From assembly GCF_001433995.1 (NCBI RefSeq), contig NZ_AZCX01000006.1, positions 1-64,000 on the forward strand: 64,000 nt of DNA. Reading direction: 5' to 3'. Numbering within the stretch: position 1 is the stretch's first letter; every line of letters starts with the position of its first letter. Shown here piece after piece: positions 8,286-16,938 of the stretch. The stretch comes from Secundilactobacillus kimchicus JCM 15530 (GTDB lineage: Bacteria > Bacillota > Bacilli > Lactobacillales > Lactobacillaceae). The translations under genes were made by a program, and so were the position numbers. The notes beneath the pieces are model-generated. The model saw only the letters and a program-made list of their open reading frames with translations. It was not told the origin of the DNA and made no database searches.

Positions 8286-9881
8286 TTGATTGCAACTCTA
8301 ACCATCATTGTCGCAGTTGTGTTGGGCCTTGTGGTTGGCGGGCTTAGCCGCCGGCGCCAGTACCAACAAGACATCGCGACTGCTAAGCAAAAAGCCCAGG
8401 CACTTCAAGATGCGGCGGCAATTGACGCCAATCAACGGGCCAAAGCGTATTTAATGCGCGCCAAAGAATCGATCAACACGGACCGGTTAGCAACCGAAGA
8501 TGAGCTTACCAACCAAATGGCAGATATTGAAGCACGGCGGGATCGAATGACGCAGCGCCATGAAACGTTGAATCAACAGGAGCGTCGCTTAAATCAGCGA
8601 CAGGCTCACATCGATGATACGCAAGTTGAATTGGATGATTCAAAACAACTGCTGGAAAAAGCTCGAACGGTTGCGGATGCTTTAACGGACCAGCGTCAAG
8701 TTGAAGTCGCCAAACAAGCCGAGCTGGATTTGATTACCGCTCAGCAAATGATTCGCAACCAAACGGCCCGAGAGTTGAGTCAGGAAGCTGAAAGTACCGT
8801 TCGTGAATTAAGCGATAACGCTGAGGCGTCAGCTGACAAAACCGCCCGGTCGTTAATTATTGAAGCCATTCAACGGGGACCAGTAGACTGGCCAAGGGAG
8901 CATTTTGAACACACTGTGTTGGTCCCGACTAGTGAGGCAAAGAGCCGGTTGATTGGCAAAGAGGGTCAACACATTCGCCTTCTGGAATCATTAACAGGAA
9001 CCGACCTGATTTTTGATCCTGATCAAACTAACGCCCTTCAAATTAGTACTCACGATCCCATTCGGCGTGAAACGACACGGATTGCGATTGAAAGTTTGCT
9101 GGCCTCACGCCGAATTACGGCAACCACAATCGAAAAAGAAGTGCTGAGCGCTGAAAACGAAGTGCTGAAGGATCTTCGCCAAACCGGTGAACGGGTCGTG
9201 AGTGCCCTTAAGATTGGGTTTATGCACCCTGAACTGATTAAAATTGTGGGTCGCCTGAAGTTCCGAACATCATACGGACAAAACGTTTTGAGTCACTCCG
9301 TTGAAGTGGCTCAGATGGCTGGTGTCATGGCAGCCGAATTAGGTGAGGATGTCCGGTTAGCTAAACGGGCAGGCTTGTTACACGATATCGGAAAAGCGGT
9401 TGACCACGAAATTGAGGGGACCCACGTTGAGTTAGGGGTTGGAATTGCGGAGACTTACGACGAAAATCCGGTCATTATTAACGCGATTGCTTCGCACCAC
9501 GGCGATGTCGATATTACCTCGCCTATCTCAGTTCTAGTTGCGGCTGCCGATTCGGTATCGGGCGCTCGGCCAGGAGCTCGGAGTGAGTCGGTCGAAGAGT
9601 ATATTAACCGGTTAAAGAACTTGGAAGCCATTGCTAACGCACATAAAGGCGTCCAAGAAAGTTACGCCATTCAAGCGGGACGTGAAATTCGGATTGTGGT
9701 TAAGCCACAAGAATTGGATGATCAAGCGAGTGTGACGCTAACGAATAACGTTAAGGACCAGATTGAAAAGGATCTGACGTATCCGGGTAAAATTAAAGTT
9801 ACAACGATTAGAGAACTCCGTGCGGTAGAGTACGTGGGCGATCGACCAACAAAAAAGAAGAAAAAGAGAAAAAGAGCTTAG
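8286..9881 (+). CDS. rny: Ribonuclease Y
   Basis: It is a membrane-anchored endoribonuclease that starts mRNA decay. At 531 aa it has an N-terminal membrane segment (residues 3-20), a long coiled coil (to about 200), a KH domain with the GXXG loop GKEGQHIR, and an HD domain with LLHDIGKAVDHE and ASHHGDVD. The C-terminus ends in a lysine-rich tail (KKKKKRKRA). The TTG at 8286 is preceded by GAAAGGAGTG at the proper distance. The KH loop and coiled coil differ from the usual GREGRNIR form, and recA/cinA, its normal neighbours in lactobacilli, are not here. It may therefore be a second, divergent RNase Y paralogue; that is inference. Confidence 0.92.
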   Translation: MIATLTIIVAVVLGLVVGGLSRRRQYQQDIATAKQKAQALQDAAAIDANQRAKAYLMRAKESINTDRLATEDELTNQMADIEARRDRMTQRHETLNQQERRLNQRQAHIDDTQVELDDSKQLLEKARTVADALTDQRQVEVAKQAELDLITAQQMIRNQTARELSQEAESTVRELSDNAEASADKTARSLIIEAIQRGPVDWPREHFEHTVLVPTSEAKSRLIGKEGQHIRLLESLTGTDLIFDPDQTNALQISTHDPIRRETTRIAIESLLASRRITATTIEKEVLSAENEVLKDLRQTGERVVSALKIGFMHPELIKIVGRLKFRTSYGQNVLSHSVEVAQMAGVMAAELGEDVRLAKRAGLLHDIGKAVDHEIEGTHVELGVGIAETYDENPVIINAIASHHGDVDITSPISVLVAAADSVSGARPGARSESVEEYINRLKNLEAIANAHKGVQESYAIQAGREIRIVVKPQELDDQASVTLTNNVKDQIEKDLTYPGKIKVTTIRELRAVEYVGDRPTKKKKKRKRA

Positions 9882-9894
9882 CCAAGCTTAGCTC

Positions 9895-9941
9895 CTAAAA
9901 AATGCCAACCCTTCAAAATTTGAAAGGTTGGCATTTTTTAG
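9895..9941. terminator. Bidirectional terminator between rny and the 5'-nucleotidase family gene
   Basis: AAAAAATGCCAACC at 9897-9910 pairs with GGTTGGCATTTTTT around a TTCAAAATTTGAA core; A and T tracts flank the stem on both sides. Confidence 0.88.
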
Positions 9942-9951
9942 TTGGTGGAAA

Positions 9952-11529
9952 TTAGTCATCGTCAGCTGTTGCGATGACTTTAAAGTTATGATTGACGGTC
10001 GCGTTGACTTGCGGATGCCGCCGGAGATAATCCGCAATGATTTGACTCATTGGCGTCTTATTTTCAGCGATAATTTTATCTGCTTTAAACATGTGATAGT
10101 GACCACCGCCACCAGCTCGATACCGGTTTAGAGCGATGGTGAAGTGTTGCGAATCCTCAACCGGGCGGCCTTGATAGGTGAGGTTTTCGATTCGATGGCC
10201 CATGGGTTTAGCAACGTTGATCGTGTAGTCCACGCCTTCGTACATGTCATAATTATAGTGCCGCAATTTGGGCGTATAGTAAGCCGGGTTGACCACGATT
10301 TGATGATTTGAAAGAATAAAATAGTGGGCGGTCTGCTCCAGTGCCTGCTTGAGGTCCTTGCCACTAATTTCCGACAATGCAAGGCCGTCGGGGTAGACGT
10401 AGTTCGTCATGATGTTGCGCATGGTAATGGGATTTTCAAACCCGTGGCCTTCGTTGTTAAAAATGGACGTTGCGGATAAGTCAGCACCCATTGTTTCCAT
10501 CTGAATTTTTTGGATAAATTCAGTGTAGGCAGTTTCGGTGATGCGGGCATCTTCGGCTCGGTCAAAGGTCATGTCCCCGGTGATGGTCGCTAACGGTTCG
10601 GATAGCCAATTATCAACGGTGGTATCAAGGGCCTTGCTCTGAGTCAAAATAGCGGGATCGTATGTAGATTGGCTGGCATCTAGCAGTTCAGCTTGACCGC
10701 CGATCACGGTGTAGCGCTGGTTGCTGGTGGGTTCAAGGTCCAACGTGATCTTGCCCACTGCTTCGCCCCGGTAACCCGGTTGGGTAACGGGCACGCCAAA
10801 TAACCGCGTTGCAATTCGGCGGTGTTGATGGCCAGTAATGAGCGCGTCGATACCAGGCACCTCTTGGAGGAGTTGATACGCTTCGTTCTCACCGGTACTT
10901 AGAGAAGTGAGCAACTTACCGGTTTCTAAGTCGCGTTCGAATCCACCGTGATAACTGATAATCAGCACATCAACTAGTGGTCGTAGAAACGGCACGAGTT
11001 CGCTGGCCACCGAAACGGCAGAACGGTAATGAACGTCGTGCACGTCTGCGCGATTTTTCCACTGAACAACGGCTTTGGTGGTGAGACCAATAATCCCAAT
11101 TCTGACACCGTCTCGTTCAATAATCCGGTATCGCTGACCCATAAGTGGCCGGCCAGCCCGGTCCAGTAGGTTAGCGTTGATAATGGTGCGGTCGCTGGCG
11201 TTGATGGCGTGTTCAAGGTAGTTGGTGCCATAGTCAAATTCGTGGTTACCAAGGACCCCAACGTCATAGTGAATCTGATTATAAATATTAGTGAGCGCAA
11301 ACGGATCATTTCCGGGATGAACCCGGGCAACGTAGTAGGCTAGTGGCGATCCCGCCAGAAAATCACCGTCGTCAATTGTCACCACGGGCCCGGTACTGTT
11401 CCGCTGGGCTTCAGCAATCGTGTTAGCGGCTCGAATGAGTCCGAACGGCATGTCGGCGCCTTTTTCCACGTAGTTGGTTGGAAATACGAAGCCGTGGGTA
11501 TCACTAGTCGACAAGATGGTCAGTTTCAC
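9952..11529 (-). CDS. Bifunctional metallophosphatase / 5'-nucleotidase family protein
   Basis: At 525 aa it has the calcineurin-like metal site motifs STSDTHGF (residue 7 on), DDGDFLAGS, GNHEFDYG, SYHGGFERD and TGHQHRR, then the C-terminal 5'-nucleotidase domain with GHGFENPITMRN and NRYRAGGGGHYHMF. There is no signal peptide or anchor, so unlike many secreted members it should be cytosolic, as in YunD/CpdB-type lactobacillus proteins. It probably hydrolyses 5' or 2',3'-cyclic nucleotides. It is a single-gene unit convergent with rny. Confidence 0.9.
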   Translation of the reverse strand: MKLTILSTSDTHGFVFPTNYVEKGADMPFGLIRAANTIAEAQRNSTGPVVTIDDGDFLAGSPLAYYVARVHPGNDPFALTNIYNQIHYDVGVLGNHEFDYGTNYLEHAINASDRTIINANLLDRAGRPLMGQRYRIIERDGVRIGIIGLTTKAVVQWKNRADVHDVHYRSAVSVASELVPFLRPLVDVLIISYHGGFERDLETGKLLTSLSTGENEAYQLLQEVPGIDALITGHQHRRIATRLFGVPVTQPGYRGEAVGKITLDLEPTSNQRYTVIGGQAELLDASQSTYDPAILTQSKALDTTVDNWLSEPLATITGDMTFDRAEDARITETAYTEFIQKIQMETMGADLSATSIFNNEGHGFENPITMRNIMTNYVYPDGLALSEISGKDLKQALEQTAHYFILSNHQIVVNPAYYTPKLRHYNYDMYEGVDYTINVAKPMGHRIENLTYQGRPVEDSQHFTIALNRYRAGGGGHYHMFKADKIIAENKTPMSQIIADYLRRHPQVNATVNHNFKVIATADDD

Positions 11530-11684
11530 ACGAATAGCCTCCTTTTTGGTCGGTTAACCAAGACCTTATAATACTTAAAATTATAGGCTATTTAGTGCTC
11601 AAAGACAATCTGGACGGATTGTATCGGGCGGAAAGTTGAATCCTTGTCGCCTTAAGGTATGATAGAAGAACAGGGAGGGTGAAA

Positions 11685-12443
11685 ATGAAAGATAAGCAAA
11701 ACAATCAACCGGTCTCGGAACCGGAGTTACCAGAGTGGTATAAGAACCGACACCGACCACTGCGGAAGTTCTGGTTCCGGTTCAAGGGTGAAAATTGGGT
11801 AACATGGGCAATTATGCTACTTTGTGGCCTAGGGTTTATCCTGTCATATTTAGCTATGACATCGGGCAACCTATTGAGTATTGCTACGGTTTTTTCGGCT
11901 TTGGGTTGGCGTGGTGGCCCAACTTCTAATTGGTGGGGTCTGCTGCTGAATCAGTTTGTCCAAGTGAGTGTGATGCAACTGATTTTTAACTTGGTATTTA
12001 TTTACTTTGTAGGTCAGTGGCTCGAACCAGTCCAGGGACATTTTCGGTTCTTAATGACGTTTTTGTTCGCTGGCGTTGGGGGCCAATTAATCGCGGGTTA
12101 CCTTAGTCGGTTCGGGTTGCCAGTTGGTATGAGTACGGGAAGCACGACGGCCGTTTTTGGTCTGTTGATGGTGGTCGTCGTTGAGGCCTTCATTTTAAAA
12201 ACGGGCGTTAACGAGGCGACTGGCCGATACGCCAGTTTGCTGGTCATCATTAACCTGTTATTGAGCTTTGTATTGAGCGGCAACTACGGCGTTTTGAGCG
12301 AGCTTTGTGGGTTAGCATCTGGGTTCATCGCGGCGTATCTCTGGCCACCGTTGCGAGCTCGTTCGGCTGCTAATTTACGGACGACGATATTGGGCTCACT
12401 AGTCGGCGTTGTTCTGATTGGGATTGCCTTCATTGCAGGATAA
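11685..12443 (+). CDS. Rhomboid-like membrane protein, probably proteolytically inactive
   Basis: It has six or seven predicted membrane segments after a charged 40-residue N-terminal tail. The rhomboid fold is recognisable: LIFNLVFIYFVGQWLE corresponds to the TM2 HLxxN region, and GSTTAVFGLL to the catalytic GASGAIFGLL. The catalytic Ser position is Thr, the TM2 His is Gln, and the TM6 His region reads SELCGLASG where active enzymes have a His before the GG pair. Intramembrane protease activity is therefore unlikely. The start ATG at 11685 follows AGGGAGG; the GTG six bases earlier overlaps the ribosome site. The gene is monocistronic. Confidence 0.7.
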   Translation: MKDKQNNQPVSEPELPEWYKNRHRPLRKFWFRFKGENWVTWAIMLLCGLGFILSYLAMTSGNLLSIATVFSALGWRGGPTSNWWGLLLNQFVQVSVMQLIFNLVFIYFVGQWLEPVQGHFRFLMTFLFAGVGGQLIAGYLSRFGLPVGMSTGSTTAVFGLLMVVVVEAFILKTGVNEATGRYASLLVIINLLLSFVLSGNYGVLSELCGLASGFIAAYLWPPLRARSAANLRTTILGSLVGVVLIGIAFIAG

Positions 12444-12467
12444 TTTGAAATTAAATAGAACGAAAAA

Positions 12468-12502
12468 AAGCCCGGTTACCTAACGTAACCGCGGCTTTTT
12501 AA
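12468..12502 (+). terminator. Terminator after the rhomboid-like gene
   Basis: AAGCC-CGGTTAC pairs with GTAACCG-C-GGCTT around CTAAC with one bulge, followed by TTTT. Confidence 0.8.
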
Positions 12503-12758
12503 TTTGATTAATGGCTCTAATCTCAGTGCCCTAATTTGGGGGAAGTAGGGCTCCAATTTGGAGTAGGCATTTCGTGATGGGGTTCACGGAATAGGGTTTC
12601 CACCTTTTGAGGAGGGGGATAATATATGTGAAGCCTTAGTGTTAATTGATAACTACTAAGCTACGGTTATTAATATAAAACCAAACTGTGAAGAAAGTGT
12701 GAAGCTAACGTAACATCTCTGTAACAGAGTTTGTGAAAAGATAACAACCCCCGGTATA
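12503..12758. other. Gene-poor spacer between convergent genes
   Basis: No credible gene was found. A small imperfect hairpin (ATTTCGTG with CACGGAAT, about 12570-12593) and a GAGGAGGGGG tract (12609-12618) are seen. The latter resembles a ribosome site, but no reading frame of substance follows it. Confidence 0.4.
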
Positions 12759-14921
12759 TCAACTATTTGCGCTTTGCATGTACACAAGTTGATCCATTGA
12801 TATTTTTGAATGGAGCTCGTTGACAAGCGCATCAGATAATTTTTGTTCGTTAGCAGCGCGCTGAACGAAGGCGTATTCATACTGAAAGGCCTGGATGAAG
12901 AGTTGGTCTTCTTTATCGTTTGTCGCTTCGTTGCGGTTGAACCGACTATGACGAACGGTGTAATAATGGCGAACAACCTCAACTTCCGTCTGGTTGGCGG
13001 CGGTTTCGACTTGATTTAAGTAGGTCATCACGGCTTGGAAGCCGCGGTCCTCCATCTGTGCCATGAGCTGCTGCTTGGCAGCCATAAAGTCAGAGCCACG
13101 TAGTTGTTGACGGACGCTACGACGCTGAGCCCGGGACCATTTTTGCGGGTCCTGCCGAATATTTGCTGGAATCTGGGCCATTGCTTCTTGAACGACTGCG
13201 GGTAACGGCCGATTTTCCGATGACCGTGCGGGTAGGGCGCCAGATGGCCCCGTCAAAAAGCGGCGTTGGTTTTCTTTGGAAAATGTTTTGGCCTGCTGCC
13301 GATAGTGCTTCCGGAACGTTTTTTGGGCGTGCTTTGGAAACAGTCTCAGGGTTAAGAGCCGGCCCCACATTTTAATGCGGGCAAACGGGCTGAGAAAGGC
13401 AAATTGCAACTGGAAGATTTGCATTCGATTGTACTTCCATCCGACGGTGGCGTCAACCTCGCCCTTTTCGATCATATCGCCGATTGCGGCGCTTTCAACT
13501 TCGCCCGTTTGCTCTAGTAACTGGTGGACTTGCTTTTCATCGGAGACTTGGTGGTGCCCGCGTTGACTGTTCAAAGTTTCAATCACGGGGGCCAATATCG
13601 CGTGGTCGTCAGTTGCTGATTTTAACTGATCCACCGCAAAATTGACCATTTGGGTAATTGCATCATCCAGCTCAGATTGGCTAAAAGACGCTTGTTTTTT
13701 ATCGATTAATAGCGGTAATAGTAGGGTGGGAATGATTAAACTTAACAGGATCACGGTACCAGAAATGAAAATAAGAGAGTTCCGGAACGGAAAGGGGTGC
13801 CCGCTTAGCGTTAGCGGTAACGAAAAGGCCATTGCCAGGGTAATGGTTCCGTGAACGCCGCTGATAGCTAAAATGAGCCGGTCCCGGTTGGCGTGAGTTG
13901 ACTCAGAGCGGAGGTTAACCAGGTTGAAGGCTGGCCAAAGGTAGCGAAGAAGCGTCATGAGTGCGTAGAGGCCAATCGAAATCACGATGAGTTGGGGCAT
14001 GTGAGACGTGTCGCTACTCGTGAGATTTTGCCAAACCTGTGGCATGACAGTGCCCAGTAAGACGAAAACAAAGCCGTTTAGGAGGCTAGTTAGGATGGTC
14101 CAGGTGCTGCGAGTGACCACTTGGGTCTGCGTTGAAGTGAGCTGGAGCCGACGCATCTGCATCCCGTGGACAAGGCCAGCAGCCACTACAGCCAAGATGC
14201 CGGATAACCCTAACTCTTCGGCAACCATGTACACTAAAAACGGCGTCATCACATTGATTGGAAGGTCAACTGCAACGGCGTTCATCGCCTTTTTTTGAAA
14301 GGCTTGCCGCAGTAGCACGACCAGCATTCCTAAAATGAGGCCAAGAATAATGCCGCCAAAGAACACGATGATGAATTGTAAAAGGCTGTGGCCAACGGAA
14401 AACTCACCGGTTGTAAAGGCGGCGAGGGCTAGGCTCAAGGCCACTAATCCGGAGGCGTCGTTAAACAGTGATTCGCTTTCCAATGCGTTCATGGCGTTTT
14501 CAGGGACCTCTAAATCGGCGGTAATGGACTTGACCGCAACGGCGTCAGTTGGCGTCACGATAGCAGCTAACGCAAAGGCAAGTGCTAGGGGAATTGCCGA
14601 CCAGATTGCGTGAGCGAAAAGGCCCCCGACGACAACGGTGACGACTGCCAGAAGGACGGCTAATGACAGGGTGGACCGGAGATTGCGCCGCAGACTACCA
14701 ATGTTGACAGTCTGACCGTCGTTAAACATAAGCGGTGCGATGATGAGTAACATAAACAGCTCAGGTTCGAGATGAAAGTCGCTAAATGAAGGAACTAACG
14801 ACAGAATTAACCCAGCTGCAATTTGGTAAAACGCTAGTGGTACTCTTGGAAATAGGTCGTAAACAATATTAGCGGCGACGGCCGCCGTGACCAGTAAAAT
14901 GACCATAACAAAAACAGACAA
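12759..14921 (-). CDS. Na+/H+ antiporter, CPA1 family
   Basis: A membrane cation/proton antiporter (NhaP/NhaK-like) of 720 aa. About twelve hydrophobic segments fill residues 1-405. Conserved features are LMLLIIAPLMFNDGQ, IVTPTDAVAVKSI (the ND/TD region of the ion site), ESLFNDASGLVALSLALA and RLILAISGVHGTITLAMAFSLP. A long cytosolic tail (about 310 residues, glutamine- and charge-rich) follows and may be regulatory. The TTG start at 14921 follows GGGAGGG. It is divergent from spx. It likely exports Na+ or K+ under alkaline or salt stress. Confidence 0.92.
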   Translation of the reverse strand: MSVFVMVILLVTAAVAANIVYDLFPRVPLAFYQIAAGLILSLVPSFSDFHLEPELFMLLIIAPLMFNDGQTVNIGSLRRNLRSTLSLAVLLAVVTVVVGGLFAHAIWSAIPLALAFALAAIVTPTDAVAVKSITADLEVPENAMNALESESLFNDASGLVALSLALAAFTTGEFSVGHSLLQFIIVFFGGIILGLILGMLVVLLRQAFQKKAMNAVAVDLPINVMTPFLVYMVAEELGLSGILAVVAAGLVHGMQMRRLQLTSTQTQVVTRSTWTILTSLLNGFVFVLLGTVMPQVWQNLTSSDTSHMPQLIVISIGLYALMTLLRYLWPAFNLVNLRSESTHANRDRLILAISGVHGTITLAMAFSLPLTLSGHPFPFRNSLIFISGTVILLSLIIPTLLLPLLIDKKQASFSQSELDDAITQMVNFAVDQLKSATDDHAILAPVIETLNSQRGHHQVSDEKQVHQLLEQTGEVESAAIGDMIEKGEVDATVGWKYNRMQIFQLQFAFLSPFARIKMWGRLLTLRLFPKHAQKTFRKHYRQQAKTFSKENQRRFLTGPSGALPARSSENRPLPAVVQEAMAQIPANIRQDPQKWSRAQRRSVRQQLRGSDFMAAKQQLMAQMEDRGFQAVMTYLNQVETAANQTEVEVVRHYYTVRHSRFNRNEATNDKEDQLFIQAFQYEYAFVQRAANEQKLSDALVNELHSKISMDQLVYMQSANS

Positions 14922-15075
14922 ACAGAGTCCCTCCCCAAAATTTCTTAACTCAAATTGTACCGCAAGTCGTCGTGAATGTGGGGCTGAATTAACGGTTGGT
15001 CAAGCGGGAGCGGCCATAGGTAAACTGTTTTACCAGAAATTATAAAACTTCACAAGTCAAGAATCACGCCATTAC

Positions 15076-15097
15076 TTGATATAGCAAGCTATATCAA
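15076..15097. promoter_or_regulatory. Perfect 22-bp inverted repeat between the antiporter gene and spx
   Basis: TTGATATAGC-AA-GCTATATCAA is a perfect palindrome with 10-bp arms, about 155 bases upstream of the antiporter start and 190 upstream of spx. Short AAGTCAAG repeats flank it at about 15054 and 15107. It looks like a dimeric repressor operator rather than a terminator, because no T-run follows. Confidence 0.55.
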
Positions 15098-15154
15098 TTG
15101 TATGAGAAGTCAAGCGTTTTTGCATTTCACAACGAAAAAAATATAAAGAGTGGG

Positions 15155-15182
15155 TTGATTTATTGGGAAGCTATGTTATTAT
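15155..15182 (+). promoter_or_regulatory. Promoter of spx
   Basis: TTGATT (15155-15160) and TATTAT (15177-15182) are separated by 16 bases. This leaves a 5' UTR of about 100 bases that contains a small hairpin GTTGTC-ACCA-GACAAC just before the ribosome site. Confidence 0.6.
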
Positions 15183-15287
15183 ATAAGTGTTCAAGGAGTG
15201 GTGTTGGGGACTGCTCGTGAATGTGGTTGATGTTTTTATTTGGTATTTGGTTGTCACCAGACAACTTTTGAGGAGGAAGTGCTCGAT

Positions 15288-15683
15288 ATGATCAACTTAT
15301 ACATTGCACCAAGTAGCGCTTCAAGCCGTAAGGCACGCGCTTGGTTAAAGGACCACGAAATTCCTTTTAAAGAGCGGAATATTAAATCAAATCCACTGAA
15401 TGCAGACGAAATTAAACAGATCCTGCGGCTGACTGAAAATGGGAGCGAAGATATTATTTCCACTCGCTCAAATATTTTTAAGCAACTTGATATCGACTTG
15501 GATGATTTATCTATTAGTTCATTGGTTGATTTAGTTGTTCGATATCCGGATTTGATTAAGCGCCCAATCATCTTTGATGATAAGCGGTTGGAAGTTGGAT
15601 ACAATGAAGAAGAAATTCGTCGGTTCTTACCTCGTGATGTGCGAGTTGCGGAATTGCGTAACTTGGAATCACAATTGAGTTAA
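15288..15683 (+). CDS. spx: Spx-family transcriptional regulator lacking the CXXC redox switch
   Basis: It is an RNA polymerase alpha-CTD binding regulator of the ArsC/Spx fold. It has the normal 131 aa from the ATG at 15288, which follows TTTTGAGGAGG. Family hallmarks ARAWL, IPFKERN, ILRLTENGSEDIISTRS and RPIIFDDKRLEVGYNEEEIRRFLP are intact, including the Gly needed for polymerase contact. The redox Cys10-X-X-Cys13 pair, however, is Ser-Ala-Ser-Ser (APSSASSRKA), so thiol sensing in the classical way is impossible. It resembles SpxA paralogues of lactic acid bacteria. The longer upstream frame is not needed. Confidence 0.93.
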   Translation: MINLYIAPSSASSRKARAWLKDHEIPFKERNIKSNPLNADEIKQILRLTENGSEDIISTRSNIFKQLDIDLDDLSISSLVDLVVRYPDLIKRPIIFDDKRLEVGYNEEEIRRFLPRDVRVAELRNLESQLS

Positions 15684-15711
15684 GAAATCTGACATTTACA
15701 AATTGGGTTTT

Positions 15712-15740
15712 AAAGGTCGGCGGTGACGTCGACCTTTTCT
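15712..15740 (+). terminator. Terminator of spx
   Basis: AAAGGTCG (15712-15719) pairs with CGACCTTT (15730-15737), followed by TTCTTG. Confidence 0.7.
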
Positions 15741-15743
15741 TGT

Positions 15744-15777
15744 GCGCAAAAAAACCGTTGTCACTAAGGCAACGGTT
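15744..15777 (-). terminator. Terminator of the ATP-cone gene
   Basis: Read leftward, AACCGTTGCC-loop-CAACGGTT is followed by eight T. It lies just past the leftward gene that ends at 15807. Confidence 0.85.
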
Positions 15778-15806
15778 GATGGCATTATTAGGTTAGTTCG
15801 CCGCTT

Positions 15807-16139
15807 CTACAGATTGAAGAAGGACAGTTGCTGGAAACTACTCTTACTTGGCTGAGACGGCCGATATTCGTCATATCGCTTAGCTAATTCAGGGTGGTCC
15901 AGTTGGTTAAGGGTCTTGATGATCAAGTCGCGAATCGTCTGAGTGTCGATCTGTGTATAGCTGGCAATCTGAGCTAGGACTAACGCATTGGTTCGGCGAA
16001 TGAGCCGATCATCGTGCGTCAGATGGTTTAAACTACTTAAAATCTTACGTGCGTCGAAGTTGGCTTTCTTACCGTTTCGTTTTTCAACATAACGAACCGT
16101 AACTTGAATGTGGGATTGTAGGGGATTGCGCTTATTCAC
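15807..16139 (-). CDS. Stand-alone ATP-cone domain protein
   Basis: At 110 aa, residues about 10-90 match the ATP-cone pattern: YVEKRNGKKANFDARKI at the N-terminal strand-turn-helix, the middle helix with an IASYTQIDTQTIRDLIIKTL segment, and DHPELAKRYDEYR at the end. ATP-cones normally regulate ribonucleotide reductase or form part of NrdR, but here there is no zinc ribbon and no reductase domain. The GTG start at 16139 follows AAAGGAG. The gene is monocistronic with its own terminator. A dNTP-sensing regulatory role is plausible but inferred. Confidence 0.65.
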   Translation of the reverse strand: MNKRNPLQSHIQVTVRYVEKRNGKKANFDARKILSSLNHLTHDDRLIRRTNALVLAQIASYTQIDTQTIRDLIIKTLNQLDHPELAKRYDEYRPSQPSKSSFQQLSFFNL

Positions 16140-16420
16140 GGTCAGGACTCCTTTTATTCGATACCTTAATTATAGAACGCTTGTTTGATAAAATCAACAA
16201 TATATGGGTGATATCATATTAAAGTTACAATATATTGTGGGTGGTGGTCGAAATGAACCTAACGCTACGTTATGTCAATAAGCGGAGAAACAGACTAAAC
16301 TGGCGTCCAAGGCGGCTGGGTAGGTTATGAGTAAGTCAGTAAACCGACGGGCTGAGCACCAAGCTCTAAAATCGAGTATTCGCGACGGCGTAAAATTTCC
16401 GTGGCTACCTTAAATTTGGG
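16140..16420. other. Intergenic region with inverted repeat, no firm gene
   Basis: CAATATAT (16198-16205) and ATATATTG (16230-16237) form an inverted repeat upstream of the ATP-cone gene, possibly an operator. A 25-codon arginine-rich frame starts at ATG 16254 after GGGTGGTGG, but nothing else supports it as a gene. Confidence 0.35.
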
Positions 16421-16421
16421 T

Positions 16422-16450
16422 AGAAAAAAACCAGCCAACCCTGGCTGGTT
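16422..16450 (-). terminator. Terminator of the NlpC/P60 gene
   Basis: Leftward, AACCAGCC-AGGGTT-GGCTGGTT is followed by seven T. It sits 20 bases past the stop at 16471. Confidence 0.88.
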
Positions 16451-16470
16451 CAATCATTATGAATTTAAGA

Positions 16471-16938
16471 TTAATCTAAGTCAGTAACGTGAGCAGCACC
16501 AACGTAGTTCCACCATGGCGCCATAACGGCTTCAGTAATCACACCGCGGTTTTGAGAATCAATCATTTTACCCTTACCAATGTACATCCCAACGTGGCTG
16601 ATGCTAGCAGCGTTACCGCCGAAGAAGACGAGGTCACCCTTTTGGATGTTTTTAGTTGAGACGTGCTTGTACTTGTTGAATTGGGCTTGGGCGGTACGAG
16701 GAATCGCTTTTGAAGCGCCCTTTTTGTAAACGTAGCTAGTAAAACCTGAGCAGTCAAATGAGTAAGGGCCAACTGCACCCCAGCCATATGGCTTGCCTAA
16801 TTGTTGCTTAGCAACTTTGTAAACACTACTGTAGCTTGCTGCGTGAGCAGTGTCAGCATGGGTAACGGTATTCACAGCAACTGAAACGCCAAACATCATA
16901 GCAACGGTTAAAACGACTTTCAAAACAAACTTCTTCAT
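16471..16938 (-). CDS. Secreted NlpC/P60 peptidoglycan hydrolase
   Basis: It is 155 aa, with a signal peptide (MKKFVLKVVLTVAMMFGVS and onward, cleaved after about residue 34) and then a single NlpC/P60 domain. The catalytic Cys lies in FDCSGFTSYV, the His in ISHVGMYIGKGK, and the third residue in the following MIDSQNRGV segment. It cleaves the D-Glu-diamino acid bond of stem peptides outside the cell. There is no cell-wall binding domain, so it is probably a small freely secreted enzyme. It is a single gene with its own terminator. Confidence 0.92.
   Translation of the reverse strand: MKKFVLKVVLTVAMMFGVSVAVNTVTHADTAHAASYSSVYKVAKQQLGKPYGWGAVGPYSFDCSGFTSYVYKKGASKAIPRTAQAQFNKYKHVSTKNIQKGDLVFFGGNAASISHVGMYIGKGKMIDSQNRGVITEAVMAPWWNYVGAAHVTDLD

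Noticed and set aside
16254-16331. 25-codon arginine-rich frame
   Set aside because: Short, with no conservation evidence; left as part of the intergenic region.
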